From contig DDET01000039.1 in assembly GCA_002336915.1 (NCBI GenBank), positions 1 through 48,463 of the forward strand: 48,463 bases of DNA, given 5' to 3'. The notes beneath the pieces were generated by a model. The model ran no database searches. It had not been told where the DNA came from and was given only the letters and a program-made list of their open reading frames with translations. The DNA is from Bacteroidetes bacterium UBA1947 (lineage in GTDB: Bacteria; Bacteroidota; Bacteroidia; Chitinophagales; Chitinophagaceae). Positions 1 to 8,273 of the stretch are shown here, in pieces (the first letter of the stretch is position 1; each line of letters starts with the position of its first letter). A program made the translations under genes and the position numbers.

Positions 1-432
1 ATCACCATCTTCCATGGCACAGGTACGGCGCCGGGCAACTATAGTGGCCCTACAGAAGAGATCACACCAACAGTTACCTGGGATGTTGCAGACAACTGGT
101 GGGTGATGACTTTCCCTGCCACAGGTTTCAGCGGCTACTACATACACACGGGTAACTTCCCGCTTAGCGTAAGCAACACTGCCGGTACTGATGGCTTTAG
201 CATGACGGCCTTCCCGAACCCTGTACAGGACAAAGTAGAAGTGAAACTGGCTGGCAAGCGTGGTAACAACAGCAGCCTCGTTGTAACCGACCTTATGGGT
301 AAAACACTAATCAATGTAGAAATGGATAACAACAAAGCGATTATCGACATGAGCGGTCTTGCATCAGGCATGTACATGCTGCACTACAGCGATGATACAC
401 GGAATGAAACACTGAAGATCACGAAAAACTAA
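1..432 (+). CDS. C-terminal part of a secreted protein with type IX (type A) sorting domain, 5' truncated
   Basis: The reading frame is open from base 1, so the gene starts outside the window; only the last 143 residues are present. The final ~75 residues form a type A sorting domain of the kind that directs proteins through the type IX secretion system: an AFPNPVQDKVEV start, a central VVTDLMGKTL strand and a closing GMYMLHY segment followed by a basic end. The segment is about 88% identical in protein to the C-terminus of the next gene (737-5287), although many synonymous bases differ, so the two are tandem paralogues. A strong terminator follows directly. The catalytic or adhesive part lies upstream and cannot be assessed. 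Confidence 0.9.
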   Translation: MTIFHGTGTAPGNYSGPTEEITPTVTWDVADNWWVMTFPATGFSGYYIHTGNFPLSVSNTAGTDGFSMTAFPNPVQDKVEVKLAGKRGNNSSLVVTDLMGKTLINVEMDNNKAIIDMSGLASGMYMLHYSDDTRNETLKITKN

Positions 433-449
433 CTGTTTCTTATATTATA

Positions 450-487
450 AGACGCGATCCCTTTATACGGGATCGCGTCTTGTTTTT
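450..487 (+). terminator. Rho-independent terminator
   Basis: A perfect 12-bp stem (AGACGCGATCCC at 450-461 with its complement at 469-480) has a 7-nt loop and a T-rich tail. It lies 18 bases after the stop of the truncated sorting-domain gene. Confidence 0.9.
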
Positions 488-657
488 AGTATTTGGTTAC
501 AATCTGTGCGACCCTATTTCCCGGATTCTTCCCCGAAAGTGAACGGGACCCAAACTTTTTTGAAATTTTTTAATTCCAAATAATTAAAAACATTTTCTCA
601 AAAATTGCATTTAATTAATTTTTTCTGAAATTGGAGCTTCCTGACATTTTTTGAAAT

Positions 658-687
658 TTTGACATATACCATTCTGTGTTAATTTCG
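658..687 (+). promoter_or_regulatory. Candidate Bacteroidota promoter for the Ig-repeat protein
   Basis: TTTG at 658-661, an 18-base spacer and TAATTTCG at 680-687 fit the Bacteroidota -33/-7 pattern (TTTG, 17-23 bases, TAnnTTTG) with one mismatch. The start codon is about 50 bases downstream. Inferred from consensus only. Confidence 0.45.
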
Positions 688-736
688 TAATCCTTGTAAG
701 ATTTTGACAATCGGTTAAAATAAGGAAATTCAAAAA

Positions 737-3700
737 ATGCCAGTCATGAAAATGAAATATTACTCCGGTCATAAGCTGTTTGCTTTACTCGCCCTGCTAG
801 TCTTTTTCCAGGCAAAAATATCAGCAACCCCATACCTTGTGCAGGATTCTTATCCATGGGGCTACAACACAGATCAGGTGTGCATGGATGCAGTATTTGG
901 TGCCGGTGGCTGGATTCAGGCAAATACCGGTACGCCTGCGGCCACTATATTCCAGGCGTCTACACAGTTTGTAATGCTCGAAGGAAGCAACAACAACTCT
1001 TCTATGCCGGGCTTCATCAGCGCAAATATTACGCTCATTGAGAACTGGGTAAACAATGGCGGCCGGCTGTTTATGAACGCCGGACCAAATTATTGCTGCG
1101 ATCAGAACTGGGGTTTTAGCGGAACCACTTTAAGCTACGGATGGTATGCAGGCACAGTATCCACAACTGTCCCGGGAAACCAGATATTCACAGGTCCTTT
1201 TCTGCCCACAGCTACCACCTATTCAGGTAGCTCTTTTGCACATGCTTACATAATTGGTACAGGGCTTACTCCTTTACTATATGACGTTAGTTATGCGGTC
1301 AATTCACATCCTGTATTATGTTATAAAACTTGGGGCAACGGTATTGTCTTCTTTGGGGGTTGCACCTTGCCATTTGCATGGTCACCGCAAACTGAAGGAT
1401 ATAATCTCTGGAAAAATATCTTTTCTTATGTAAACACATTCCCCCTTACAGGTCTTAGTTCCACAGTAACCGGTAGTCCCTGGTGTGCCGGGGCAAATAT
1501 AACGGTCAATTACTCTTCTTTTAATCTTGCATTTGCTGCGGGCAATCAATTCAAAGTACAACTTAGCGATGCTGCCGGATCTTTTGCTACTCCTACACAA
1601 ATAGGTAGTATTACGAGTACTGCCACCAGTGGGGCGATAGCATGCACCATCCCCGCAGCGCAGGCAGGTGGCACTGCCTATCGTATACGCACGGTCTCTA
1701 CTTCTGCTGCTTTCACAGGAAATGACAACGGCACTAACCTCACGATCAATCCCCAGCTTGTCCCGGCAGTAACTATAACAGCAAGCCCGAGCAACTCTAT
1801 ATGCTCCGGCAGTAACACTACTTTTACTGCTACACCCACCAATGGCGGCCCTTCACCGTCATACCAATGGTATGTGGGGGTAACTCCGGTAGGCAGCAAT
1901 AGCCCCACATATAATACTACAACGCTGGCTAATGGCAACGTAGTGACTTGCGTAATGACTAGTAATGCCATTTGCGCAACCCCAACTACTGCTACCAGCA
2001 ATGCGATTACGATGACAGTAAATCCGCTCATAACACCAACGGTAACGGTCACATCGGTACCGGCAGCTAATAATGTCTGCGTCGGTCAGTTGGTCACTTT
2101 CACAGCTGCCGTAACAAACGCAGGCCCTGGTCCAACCTACCAATGGTATAAAAATGGTAATCCTGTAGGCACCAACAGCAATATTTACACAGATAATCTT
2201 CTTAGCAACAACGATATCATCACTTGTGTACTTACTAGCAACGCTCCTTGTTTGCTTGTTAACCCTGTCACAAGCGCTCCCCTTACAATTACAGTGAATC
2301 CTGTATTGACACCTTCCGTTTCCGTCACTGCCAGTCCCGGCAACACTGCATGTGCGGGCGCAAATGTAACCTTCACTGCTACCCCTGTCAACGGTGGCCC
2401 TGCGCCATCGTATCAATGGTATGTCGGCGCTACACCGGTGGGTCCCAATAGCCCGACATATAGCACCACAACCCTCGTAAACGGAAATACAGTTAAATGC
2501 GTAATGACGAGCAGTGCGCCCTGTGCTTCACCCGCCACTGCAACAAGTAATGTTATCACAATGACTATTAATCCAGTGGTAACACCCACCATAAATGTAA
2601 CCGCCAATCCGGGTAACTCAATTTGCGTAGGTACAAGCACTACCTTCACTGCAGCTATTACAAACGGTGGTCCCGCACCCACATATCAGTGGACGGTGAA
2701 CAACGTTTCCGCTGGCACCAATAGCAACACCTTCACTACAAACACACTTGCAAACGGCGATGTGGTAAAATGCACTTTACTCAGCAGTGCACCTTGTCCT
2801 AATCCTGCATCGGTTAGCAGCAGTATTACAATGACTGTTACAAACACAGTTCCGGCCAGTGTAGGCATAAATGTAAGCCCCGGCACAACGATATGTTCCG
2901 GCTCGCTTGCCACTTTCACCGCCACCGCTATCAACGGAGGCCCCACACCTGTTTATCAATGGTACAAAAATGGAATACCTGTAGGACTCAACAATGCGGT
3001 CTATACCGACAACGGCATAAACAGCAGTGATATTTTATACTGCACCATGACCAGCAGCACCCCTTGCGCTACACCGGCCACAACTACCAGCAACAATATC
3101 ACGATGCTGGTTAACCCGACAGTTGTCCCCTCGGTAAGCGTATCTGCTAATACCGGGAACACGATCTGCGCAGGTACCAGTGTAACTTTTAATGCCACAT
3201 CAGTTAACGGCGGTAATGCTCCGCTTTATCAATGGTACCTCAATGGTAATCCCGTAGGCGGTAACAGCGCTACTTATATTAATAACGCTTTGGCAAATGG
3301 CGATGCGGTGTATTGCACCATGACCAGCAACGCGGTATGTCCCACGCCTGCCATGGTAACCAGTAGCACCACCACTATGACCGTTAACCCGTTAAGCTAT
3401 CCCTCAGTTAATATATCAGCATCTCCTGCTACTAGTATCTGTAGCGGCACGCTCACCACTTTCACGGCCACACCGGCCAATGGTGGCCCTTCACCTACTT
3501 ATCAATGGTACAAGAACAACGTAATGGTTGGTACAAACAATCCTGTATATACCGATAATACACTCAACAACAGCGACCAGGTGATCTGTAAGATGACCAG
3601 CAGTGCCACCTGTGCTACTCCGCCTTCCTTGTATAGCAATAACATTACAATGACAGTGATAGGCAATGTAACGCCAACGGTAACGGTAACCCCTGTTCCG

Positions 3701-5287
3701 GGCAATACCATCTGCGCCGGTTCATTGGCCACCTTCAACACACAAATTGCAAATGGCGGTCCTGCACCTACCTATGTTTGGAAAGTAAATAATAATCCCG
3801 TTGGTGGTAATACACCATCCTACAGCACTACCGGTTTAAATAACGGGGACATAGTAACCTGTGAATTGACCAGCAGTTATAATTGCGCAGTTCCCCTTAC
3901 TGTTGTTAGTTCACCGGCAAATATGACGGTAAATGCCGTTGTTAATCCTTCTATAACTATCACAAACAGTCTGGCAGATACACTTTGCCGCGGCGATCTC
4001 GCAACCTTTACTGCTACAGCTGTAAATGGTGGCCCTTCACCGGTATATGTCTGGAAGAAGAATGGTGGCCCTGTCGGCAATCCTTCACCTACCTATAGTG
4101 ATAATAACCTTTCCAATGGCGACATAATTACCTGCGATCTGCTGAGCAGCGATCCTTGCCCGGTACCTGCCCAGGCCAATAGTAACGCACATACTATAAC
4201 GGTGAATGAGTGGATGAATCCTAAAGTATACCTCGCAGCCGATCCCAGTGTGCTCACTTGTAGTGGCTCACCAATTACCTTTAACGCTACTGTCGACAGC
4301 GCAGGCCTGCCTGCTGACCTGAGTTATCAATGGATGCTTAATGATAACCCCGTAGGCACTAATACCTCTTCTTACACTGCAGGTATGCTTAACGCAGGTG
4401 ATAAGATATACTACATCATGACGAGTTCAGCCCTTTGCCTCACCAAGGCAGTGGATACAAGTGCTACAGATACAATTAAGTGGTTCAGCAGCGGATATCT
4501 TGCAGGTACAACCGGCACAACAGAAAGCAACACTGTGAACATCGCCACAAATAATCCCTTAAAGGTGGGCTATACCGATTGCGATCTGATAAGCACTATT
4601 AAGGCGACCGGCGCAAACCCGGTATCGGGCACCGCAACTTTCAAGGTTACGCTCGATCCGCAGGTAAATAGCTACGGCGGTCATCCCTACCTGCAACGCC
4701 ACTATGATATTGAGCCACAGAACAATCCATCCACTGCCACTGCAACCATAGAGCTGTATGCTTATGAGAACGAATTCCTGGCATATAACAGCGTAGCTAC
4801 CCAACAGTGGTTGCCCGTCTTGCCAACTAATAGGGTAGACAATGGGAACACACGTATCACAATATTCCATGGCACCGGCTCAGCACCGGGTAACTACTCC
4901 GGTCCTACACAGGAAATTACACCAAACGTTAGTTGGGATATAGCCAACAACTGGTGGGTAATGAGTTTCCCCGCTACAGGCTTCAGCGGCTACTACATAC
5001 ACACCGGTAACTTCCCGCTTGGTGTAAGTAATACCACAGCTGCCGACGGCTTCAGCATCACAGCCTTCCCTAACCCTGTACAGGATAAAGTTGAAGTGAA
5101 ACTTACCGGCAAACGCAGCAATAACAGCAGCCTTGTAGTAACCGACCTTATGGGCAAAACCCTCATCAATGTAGAGATGGATAACAACAAAGCCATTATA
5201 GATATGAGCGGCCTTGCATCAGGTATGTATATGCTGCACTACAGCGACGATACGAGGAAGGAAACTATTAAGATCACAAAACAATAA
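737..5287 (+). CDS. Large secreted protein with ten Ig-like repeats and type IX (type A) sorting domain
   Basis: A 1516-residue protein with a signal peptide (residues ~1-30, hydrophobic LLALLVFFQA core). Residues ~31-240 form a globular N-terminal region I cannot name. After a linker domain, residues ~341-1250 hold ten tandem Ig-like repeats of about 90 residues. Each has the pattern C-x-G, FTAT, NGGP-P-YQWY, L-NGD, C-MTSS, which suggests disulfide-linked beta-sandwiches. The last ~75 residues are a type A sorting domain (AFPNPVQDKVEV start, GMYMLHY near the end). It is therefore probably exported by the type IX system and anchored at the cell surface as an adhesin or matrix protein. A second ATG at 746 could also be the start. 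A promoter candidate lies upstream and a terminator follows. It is a paralogue of the truncated gene at 1-432. Confidence 0.93.
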   Translation: MPVMKMKYYSGHKLFALLALLVFFQAKISATPYLVQDSYPWGYNTDQVCMDAVFGAGGWIQANTGTPAATIFQASTQFVMLEGSNNNSSMPGFISANITLIENWVNNGGRLFMNAGPNYCCDQNWGFSGTTLSYGWYAGTVSTTVPGNQIFTGPFLPTATTYSGSSFAHAYIIGTGLTPLLYDVSYAVNSHPVLCYKTWGNGIVFFGGCTLPFAWSPQTEGYNLWKNIFSYVNTFPLTGLSSTVTGSPWCAGANITVNYSSFNLAFAAGNQFKVQLSDAAGSFATPTQIGSITSTATSGAIACTIPAAQAGGTAYRIRTVSTSAAFTGNDNGTNLTINPQLVPAVTITASPSNSICSGSNTTFTATPTNGGPSPSYQWYVGVTPVGSNSPTYNTTTLANGNVVTCVMTSNAICATPTTATSNAITMTVNPLITPTVTVTSVPAANNVCVGQLVTFTAAVTNAGPGPTYQWYKNGNPVGTNSNIYTDNLLSNNDIITCVLTSNAPCLLVNPVTSAPLTITVNPVLTPSVSVTASPGNTACAGANVTFTATPVNGGPAPSYQWYVGATPVGPNSPTYSTTTLVNGNTVKCVMTSSAPCASPATATSNVITMTINPVVTPTINVTANPGNSICVGTSTTFTAAITNGGPAPTYQWTVNNVSAGTNSNTFTTNTLANGDVVKCTLLSSAPCPNPASVSSSITMTVTNTVPASVGINVSPGTTICSGSLATFTATAINGGPTPVYQWYKNGIPVGLNNAVYTDNGINSSDILYCTMTSSTPCATPATTTSNNITMLVNPTVVPSVSVSANTGNTICAGTSVTFNATSVNGGNAPLYQWYLNGNPVGGNSATYINNALANGDAVYCTMTSNAVCPTPAMVTSSTTTMTVNPLSYPSVNISASPATSICSGTLTTFTATPANGGPSPTYQWYKNNVMVGTNNPVYTDNTLNNSDQVICKMTSSATCATPPSLYSNNITMTVIGNVTPTVTVTPVPGNTICAGSLATFNTQIANGGPAPTYVWKVNNNPVGGNTPSYSTTGLNNGDIVTCELTSSYNCAVPLTVVSSPANMTVNAVVNPSITITNSLADTLCRGDLATFTATAVNGGPSPVYVWKKNGGPVGNPSPTYSDNNLSNGDIITCDLLSSDPCPVPAQANSNAHTITVNEWMNPKVYLAADPSVLTCSGSPITFNATVDSAGLPADLSYQWMLNDNPVGTNTSSYTAGMLNAGDKIYYIMTSSALCLTKAVDTSATDTIKWFSSGYLAGTTGTTESNTVNIATNNPLKVGYTDCDLISTIKATGANPVSGTATFKVTLDPQVNSYGGHPYLQRHYDIEPQNNPSTATATIELYAYENEFLAYNSVATQQWLPVLPTNRVDNGNTRITIFHGTGSAPGNYSGPTQEITPNVSWDIANNWWVMSFPATGFSGYYIHTGNFPLGVSNTTAADGFSITAFPNPVQDKVEVKLTGKRSNNSSLVVTDLMGKTLINVEMDNNKAIIDMSGLASGMYMLHYSDDTRKETIKITKQ

Positions 5288-5309
5288 TGACCGTTTAGAC
5301 AATAAAGTA

Positions 5310-5338
5310 AAAGCCTCCGCATTTGCGGAGGCTTTTTG
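5310..5338 (+). terminator. Rho-independent terminator
   Basis: AAGCCTCCGC at 5311-5320 pairs with 5325-5334 around an ATTT loop and is followed by a T tract, 23 bases after the stop of the Ig-repeat gene. Confidence 0.9.
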
Positions 5339-5368
5339 TTAAATGCCATCTATTAGTTTGAATCAAAT

Positions 5369-5480
5369 TGAGAATCCCGGAAGGATTCAATGTTAATAGC
5401 CCCGGTTGAAATCCGGGGTACCCGGTTTCTTACATGCTGCAACCCCGGAGGGCTTGAACAATTTGTTGAATGACCTCCGG
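5369..5480. repeat. REP-like palindromic intergenic element
   Basis: Between the terminator and the alaS stop lie GAATCCCGGAAGGATTC, CCCCGG...CCGGGG around TTGAAAT (near 5401-5420) and an AACCCCGGAGGG motif. The cluster of CCGG-rich palindromes joined by TTGAA words resembles dispersed non-coding repeats common between genes in Bacteroidota. No coding potential was seen. Confidence 0.55.
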
Positions 5481-5484
5481 TATC

Positions 5485-8112
5485 CTACAGCAAGCCCCGC
5501 ACCTTATCTATTACCGCCTGCAATGCGCTCACATCCTGTCCGCCTGCTGTAGCCAGCGTCTTCTGTCCGCCGCCACCGCCTTTTATCAGGGGCGCCACGT
5601 GTTCTTTAATGATCTTGCCTGCATCAAGTCCTTTAGCTGCGTTCACTTTTTCATCCACACCCACAGCTACAAATGGCTTGCCATCAATATTCGCACATAA
5701 TACTATTACATGGTCATTCAGGTGGCCCTTCACATCAAAGCACAGTTTCTTAAGCGCATCCGGCGAACTCACATTCACGATTGTGCCTACAAAAGTTACC
5801 TGGTTTATTATTTCGTCCTTCGTCAGCACTTCATTGCGCACCACCACCAGTTGCCTTGCTTCCAGCGACTCCACATGTTTCTCCAGCTGCGCCTTTTCTT
5901 CCTGTATTTTTTCTATCGCCTTTATCACATCTTTAGGATGCTTCAGTTGTGCATTCACTTCATGCAGCAAAGCCAGCTTCTCGTTCACATAATCTTCGGC
6001 AGCTTTCCCGCTCAATGCCTCCATCCTGCGCACACCGGCTGCCACAGCGCCTTCGCTTATTATCTTAAAGAAGCCCAGTTCGCCCGTGCTGCCCACATGT
6101 GTACCTCCGCATAATTCGATAGAGTATTCAGGGTCCATAATAACCACGCGTACCCTGTCACCGTATTTCTCACCAAACAACGCCATAGCTCCAAGTGCAA
6201 TTGCCTCGTCCTTGCTCATCTCGCGTATCACCACTTCCACATTCTCGCGTATCTTGGCATTCACTATTTCTTCAATCCTTGCTACTTCTTCATCACTCAC
6301 TTTTGCGAAGTGCGAAAAATCAAAACGCAAATACTCTTCGTTTACTAATGAGCCTTTCTGTGCCACATGCGTTCCTAATACCTGTCTTAAAGCAGCATGC
6401 AGTAAGTGTGTGGCACTATGGTGCTTTTCAGTTGCAAAGCGTTTCTCCGCATCCACTCTTGCCAATACTTCGCCGTTTATATCTTCCGGCAGTACCTCGG
6501 TAAAGTGTATGATCAGGTTGTTCTCTTTCTTGGTATCTGTTACCTGCACGCTATCGGTGGCAAATATCAGTTCCCCGGTATCACCCACCTGTCCGCCGCT
6601 TTCCGCGTAGAACGGTGTTTGGTCCAGCACTATCTGGTAAGATTCTTTTCCTTTCGCGGTTACTTTCCTGTATTTAAGCACGCATGCTTTTGCCTCAAGG
6701 CTGTCATAGCCCACAAAGCGTACTGCACTGCCATCCGTTACCGTAACCCAGTCATCTGTATCCAGCGCAGTTGCTGCACGGCTGCGCGTTTTTTGTTGCA
6801 GCATTTCTGCTTCAAAGGCTTTTTCATCCACTTCCAGCTTATGCTCACTGCCTATCAGCCTGGTCAGGTCTATCGGGAAGCCGTAAGTATCGTACAGCTC
6901 AAAAGCAGCCTTGCCGTTTATGATATGGGTGTTCTGTTCTTTCGTATCGGTAATGATATCGTCTATTTTTTTCAACCCTTTATCCAGCGTCCTCAGGAAG
7001 GCTTCTTCCTCCTCTTTCACCACCCTGCTCACAAGATCATGTTGCTGCTGTAGTTCCGGGAATACCCCCGCAAACTGCTCAGCAAGTACAGGCACCAGTT
7101 GGTGCAGCAATGTTTGTTTATAGTCAAGATAAGAATAGTAATAACGCACCGCCCTGCGTAGTATCCTGCGTATCACATATCCTGCACCCGTGTTCGATGG
7201 CAGTTGCCCGTCGGCTATAGTAAAACATATAGCACGTATATGATCACTCAATACGCGGAACGCAATATCCGCCTTACTGTCCGTATAGCCATAGCTCTTG
7301 TGAGTAATTTTTTCTATTGCAGCTATGGTTCCTGTGAACAGGTCCGTATCATAATTGCTTTGCTTGCCCTGCAGCACGCGCACCAGTCGCTCCAGTCCCA
7401 TGCCGGTATCCACATGTTGGGCAGGCAGCGGTTCCAGGCTGCCGTCTTTCAGGCGGTTGAACTGCATGAACACATTGTTCCATATTTCTATCACCTGTGG
7501 GTGATCTGCATTCACCAGTGTTTTGCCATCCACCTGCTTGCGCTCTTCCTCGCTGCGGCAGTCCACGTGTATCTCGCTGCATGGGCCGCAGGGGCCTGTA
7601 TCTCCCATCTCCCAGAAGTTGTCCTTCTTATTGCCCATCAGTATGCGGTCTTCCGCCACAAACTGTTTCCAGTAGCCATATGCCTCTTCATCCTTGGGCA
7701 GGTTCTCTTTTGCGTCCCCCTCAAAAACCGTTACATATAGTTTGTCCTTTGGTATTTTGTATACTTCTGTTAGCAATTCCCAGCTCCATTCTATCGCTTC
7801 TTTCTTGAAGTAATCACCAAAGCTCCAGTTGCCCAGCATCTCGAACATGGTATGGTGGTATGTGTCCACGCCCACTTCTTCCAGGTCATTATGCTTGCCG
7901 CTCACGCGCAGGCATTTTTGGGTATCTGCTACACGCGTATGCTCAGGCTGTTTATTGCCCAAAAAATAATCCTTGAACTGGTTCATCCCCGCGTTGGTAA
8001 AAAGCAGGGTGGGGTCATTCTTCACCACGATCGGTGCAGAAGGTACTATATGGTGCCCCTTGCTATGAAAGAAATCTAAAAACTGTTTGCGTATCTCGTT
8101 ACCTGTAAGCAT
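5485..8112 (-). CDS. alaS: Alanine--tRNA ligase
   Basis: An 875-residue class II aminoacyl-tRNA synthetase that charges tRNA-Ala in the cytoplasm; the length is normal for bacterial AlaRS. The catalytic domain occupies residues ~1-240 (LDFFHSKGHHIVPSAP near the start, FTNAGMNQFKD, NVFMQFNR). The editing domain carries the zinc/editing motifs HHSATHLLH (~residue 560) and CGGTHV (~residue 669). The C-terminal DHHA1-type domain ends in a Gly-rich KGGGGG segment. The start was taken at 8112 (MLTGNEIRKQF); an in-frame extension to 8205 adds 31 residues atypical of the family. A -7 like element lies just upstream. The gene stands alone on the minus strand. Confidence 0.97.
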   Translation of the reverse strand: MLTGNEIRKQFLDFFHSKGHHIVPSAPIVVKNDPTLLFTNAGMNQFKDYFLGNKQPEHTRVADTQKCLRVSGKHNDLEEVGVDTYHHTMFEMLGNWSFGDYFKKEAIEWSWELLTEVYKIPKDKLYVTVFEGDAKENLPKDEEAYGYWKQFVAEDRILMGNKKDNFWEMGDTGPCGPCSEIHVDCRSEEERKQVDGKTLVNADHPQVIEIWNNVFMQFNRLKDGSLEPLPAQHVDTGMGLERLVRVLQGKQSNYDTDLFTGTIAAIEKITHKSYGYTDSKADIAFRVLSDHIRAICFTIADGQLPSNTGAGYVIRRILRRAVRYYYSYLDYKQTLLHQLVPVLAEQFAGVFPELQQQHDLVSRVVKEEEEAFLRTLDKGLKKIDDIITDTKEQNTHIINGKAAFELYDTYGFPIDLTRLIGSEHKLEVDEKAFEAEMLQQKTRSRAATALDTDDWVTVTDGSAVRFVGYDSLEAKACVLKYRKVTAKGKESYQIVLDQTPFYAESGGQVGDTGELIFATDSVQVTDTKKENNLIIHFTEVLPEDINGEVLARVDAEKRFATEKHHSATHLLHAALRQVLGTHVAQKGSLVNEEYLRFDFSHFAKVSDEEVARIEEIVNAKIRENVEVVIREMSKDEAIALGAMALFGEKYGDRVRVVIMDPEYSIELCGGTHVGSTGELGFFKIISEGAVAAGVRRMEALSGKAAEDYVNEKLALLHEVNAQLKHPKDVIKAIEKIQEEKAQLEKHVESLEARQLVVVRNEVLTKDEIINQVTFVGTIVNVSSPDALKKLCFDVKGHLNDHVIVLCANIDGKPFVAVGVDEKVNAAKGLDAGKIIKEHVAPLIKGGGGGQKTLATAGGQDVSALQAVIDKVRGLL

Positions 8113-8137
8113 AAATTTTTTCGCTACTATAAGCCTG

Positions 8138-8145
8138 CAAAGATA
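8138..8145 (-). promoter_or_regulatory. Candidate -7 element upstream of alaS
   Basis: Read on the minus strand this is TATCTTTG, a full match to TAnnTTTG, 25 bases before the alaS ATG. No clear TTG at -33 was found, so the call is tentative. Confidence 0.4.
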
Positions 8146-8235
8146 ATTGATGATTACCAGCTTTGATAAACGATTATTTATATATCTCAGCGGCAGGAGC
8201 CACATAAAAATTTATCTTACTTTTTGCTTTTCACT

Positions 8236-8269
8236 TTTGCCTTTTGACTTGGCTTTAGCCCTATATTTG
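8236..8269 (+). promoter_or_regulatory. Candidate promoter placed directly at the GTG start of the BatA-like gene
   Basis: TTTG at 8236-8239, a 22-base spacer and TATATTTG at 8262-8269 match the Bacteroidota consensus. The GTG start codon is at 8274, so transcription would begin at or next to it, implying a leaderless mRNA. Confidence 0.45.
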
Positions 8270-8273
8270 TTCA

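Larger units (their letters stand above)
433..736. other. Intergenic region between the two tandem surface-protein genes
   Basis: This 304-base gap holds the terminator of the upstream gene, then a very A+T-rich stretch (about 545-660) with runs of T and A, and a candidate promoter at 658-687. No coding sequence is supported. Confidence 0.7.

Noticed and set aside
1757..4480. Regularly spaced similar sequence units considered as a repeat array
   Set aside because: The units are ~270 bases, divergent in DNA, and coincide with the ten Ig-like protein repeats; not a CRISPR or satellite.
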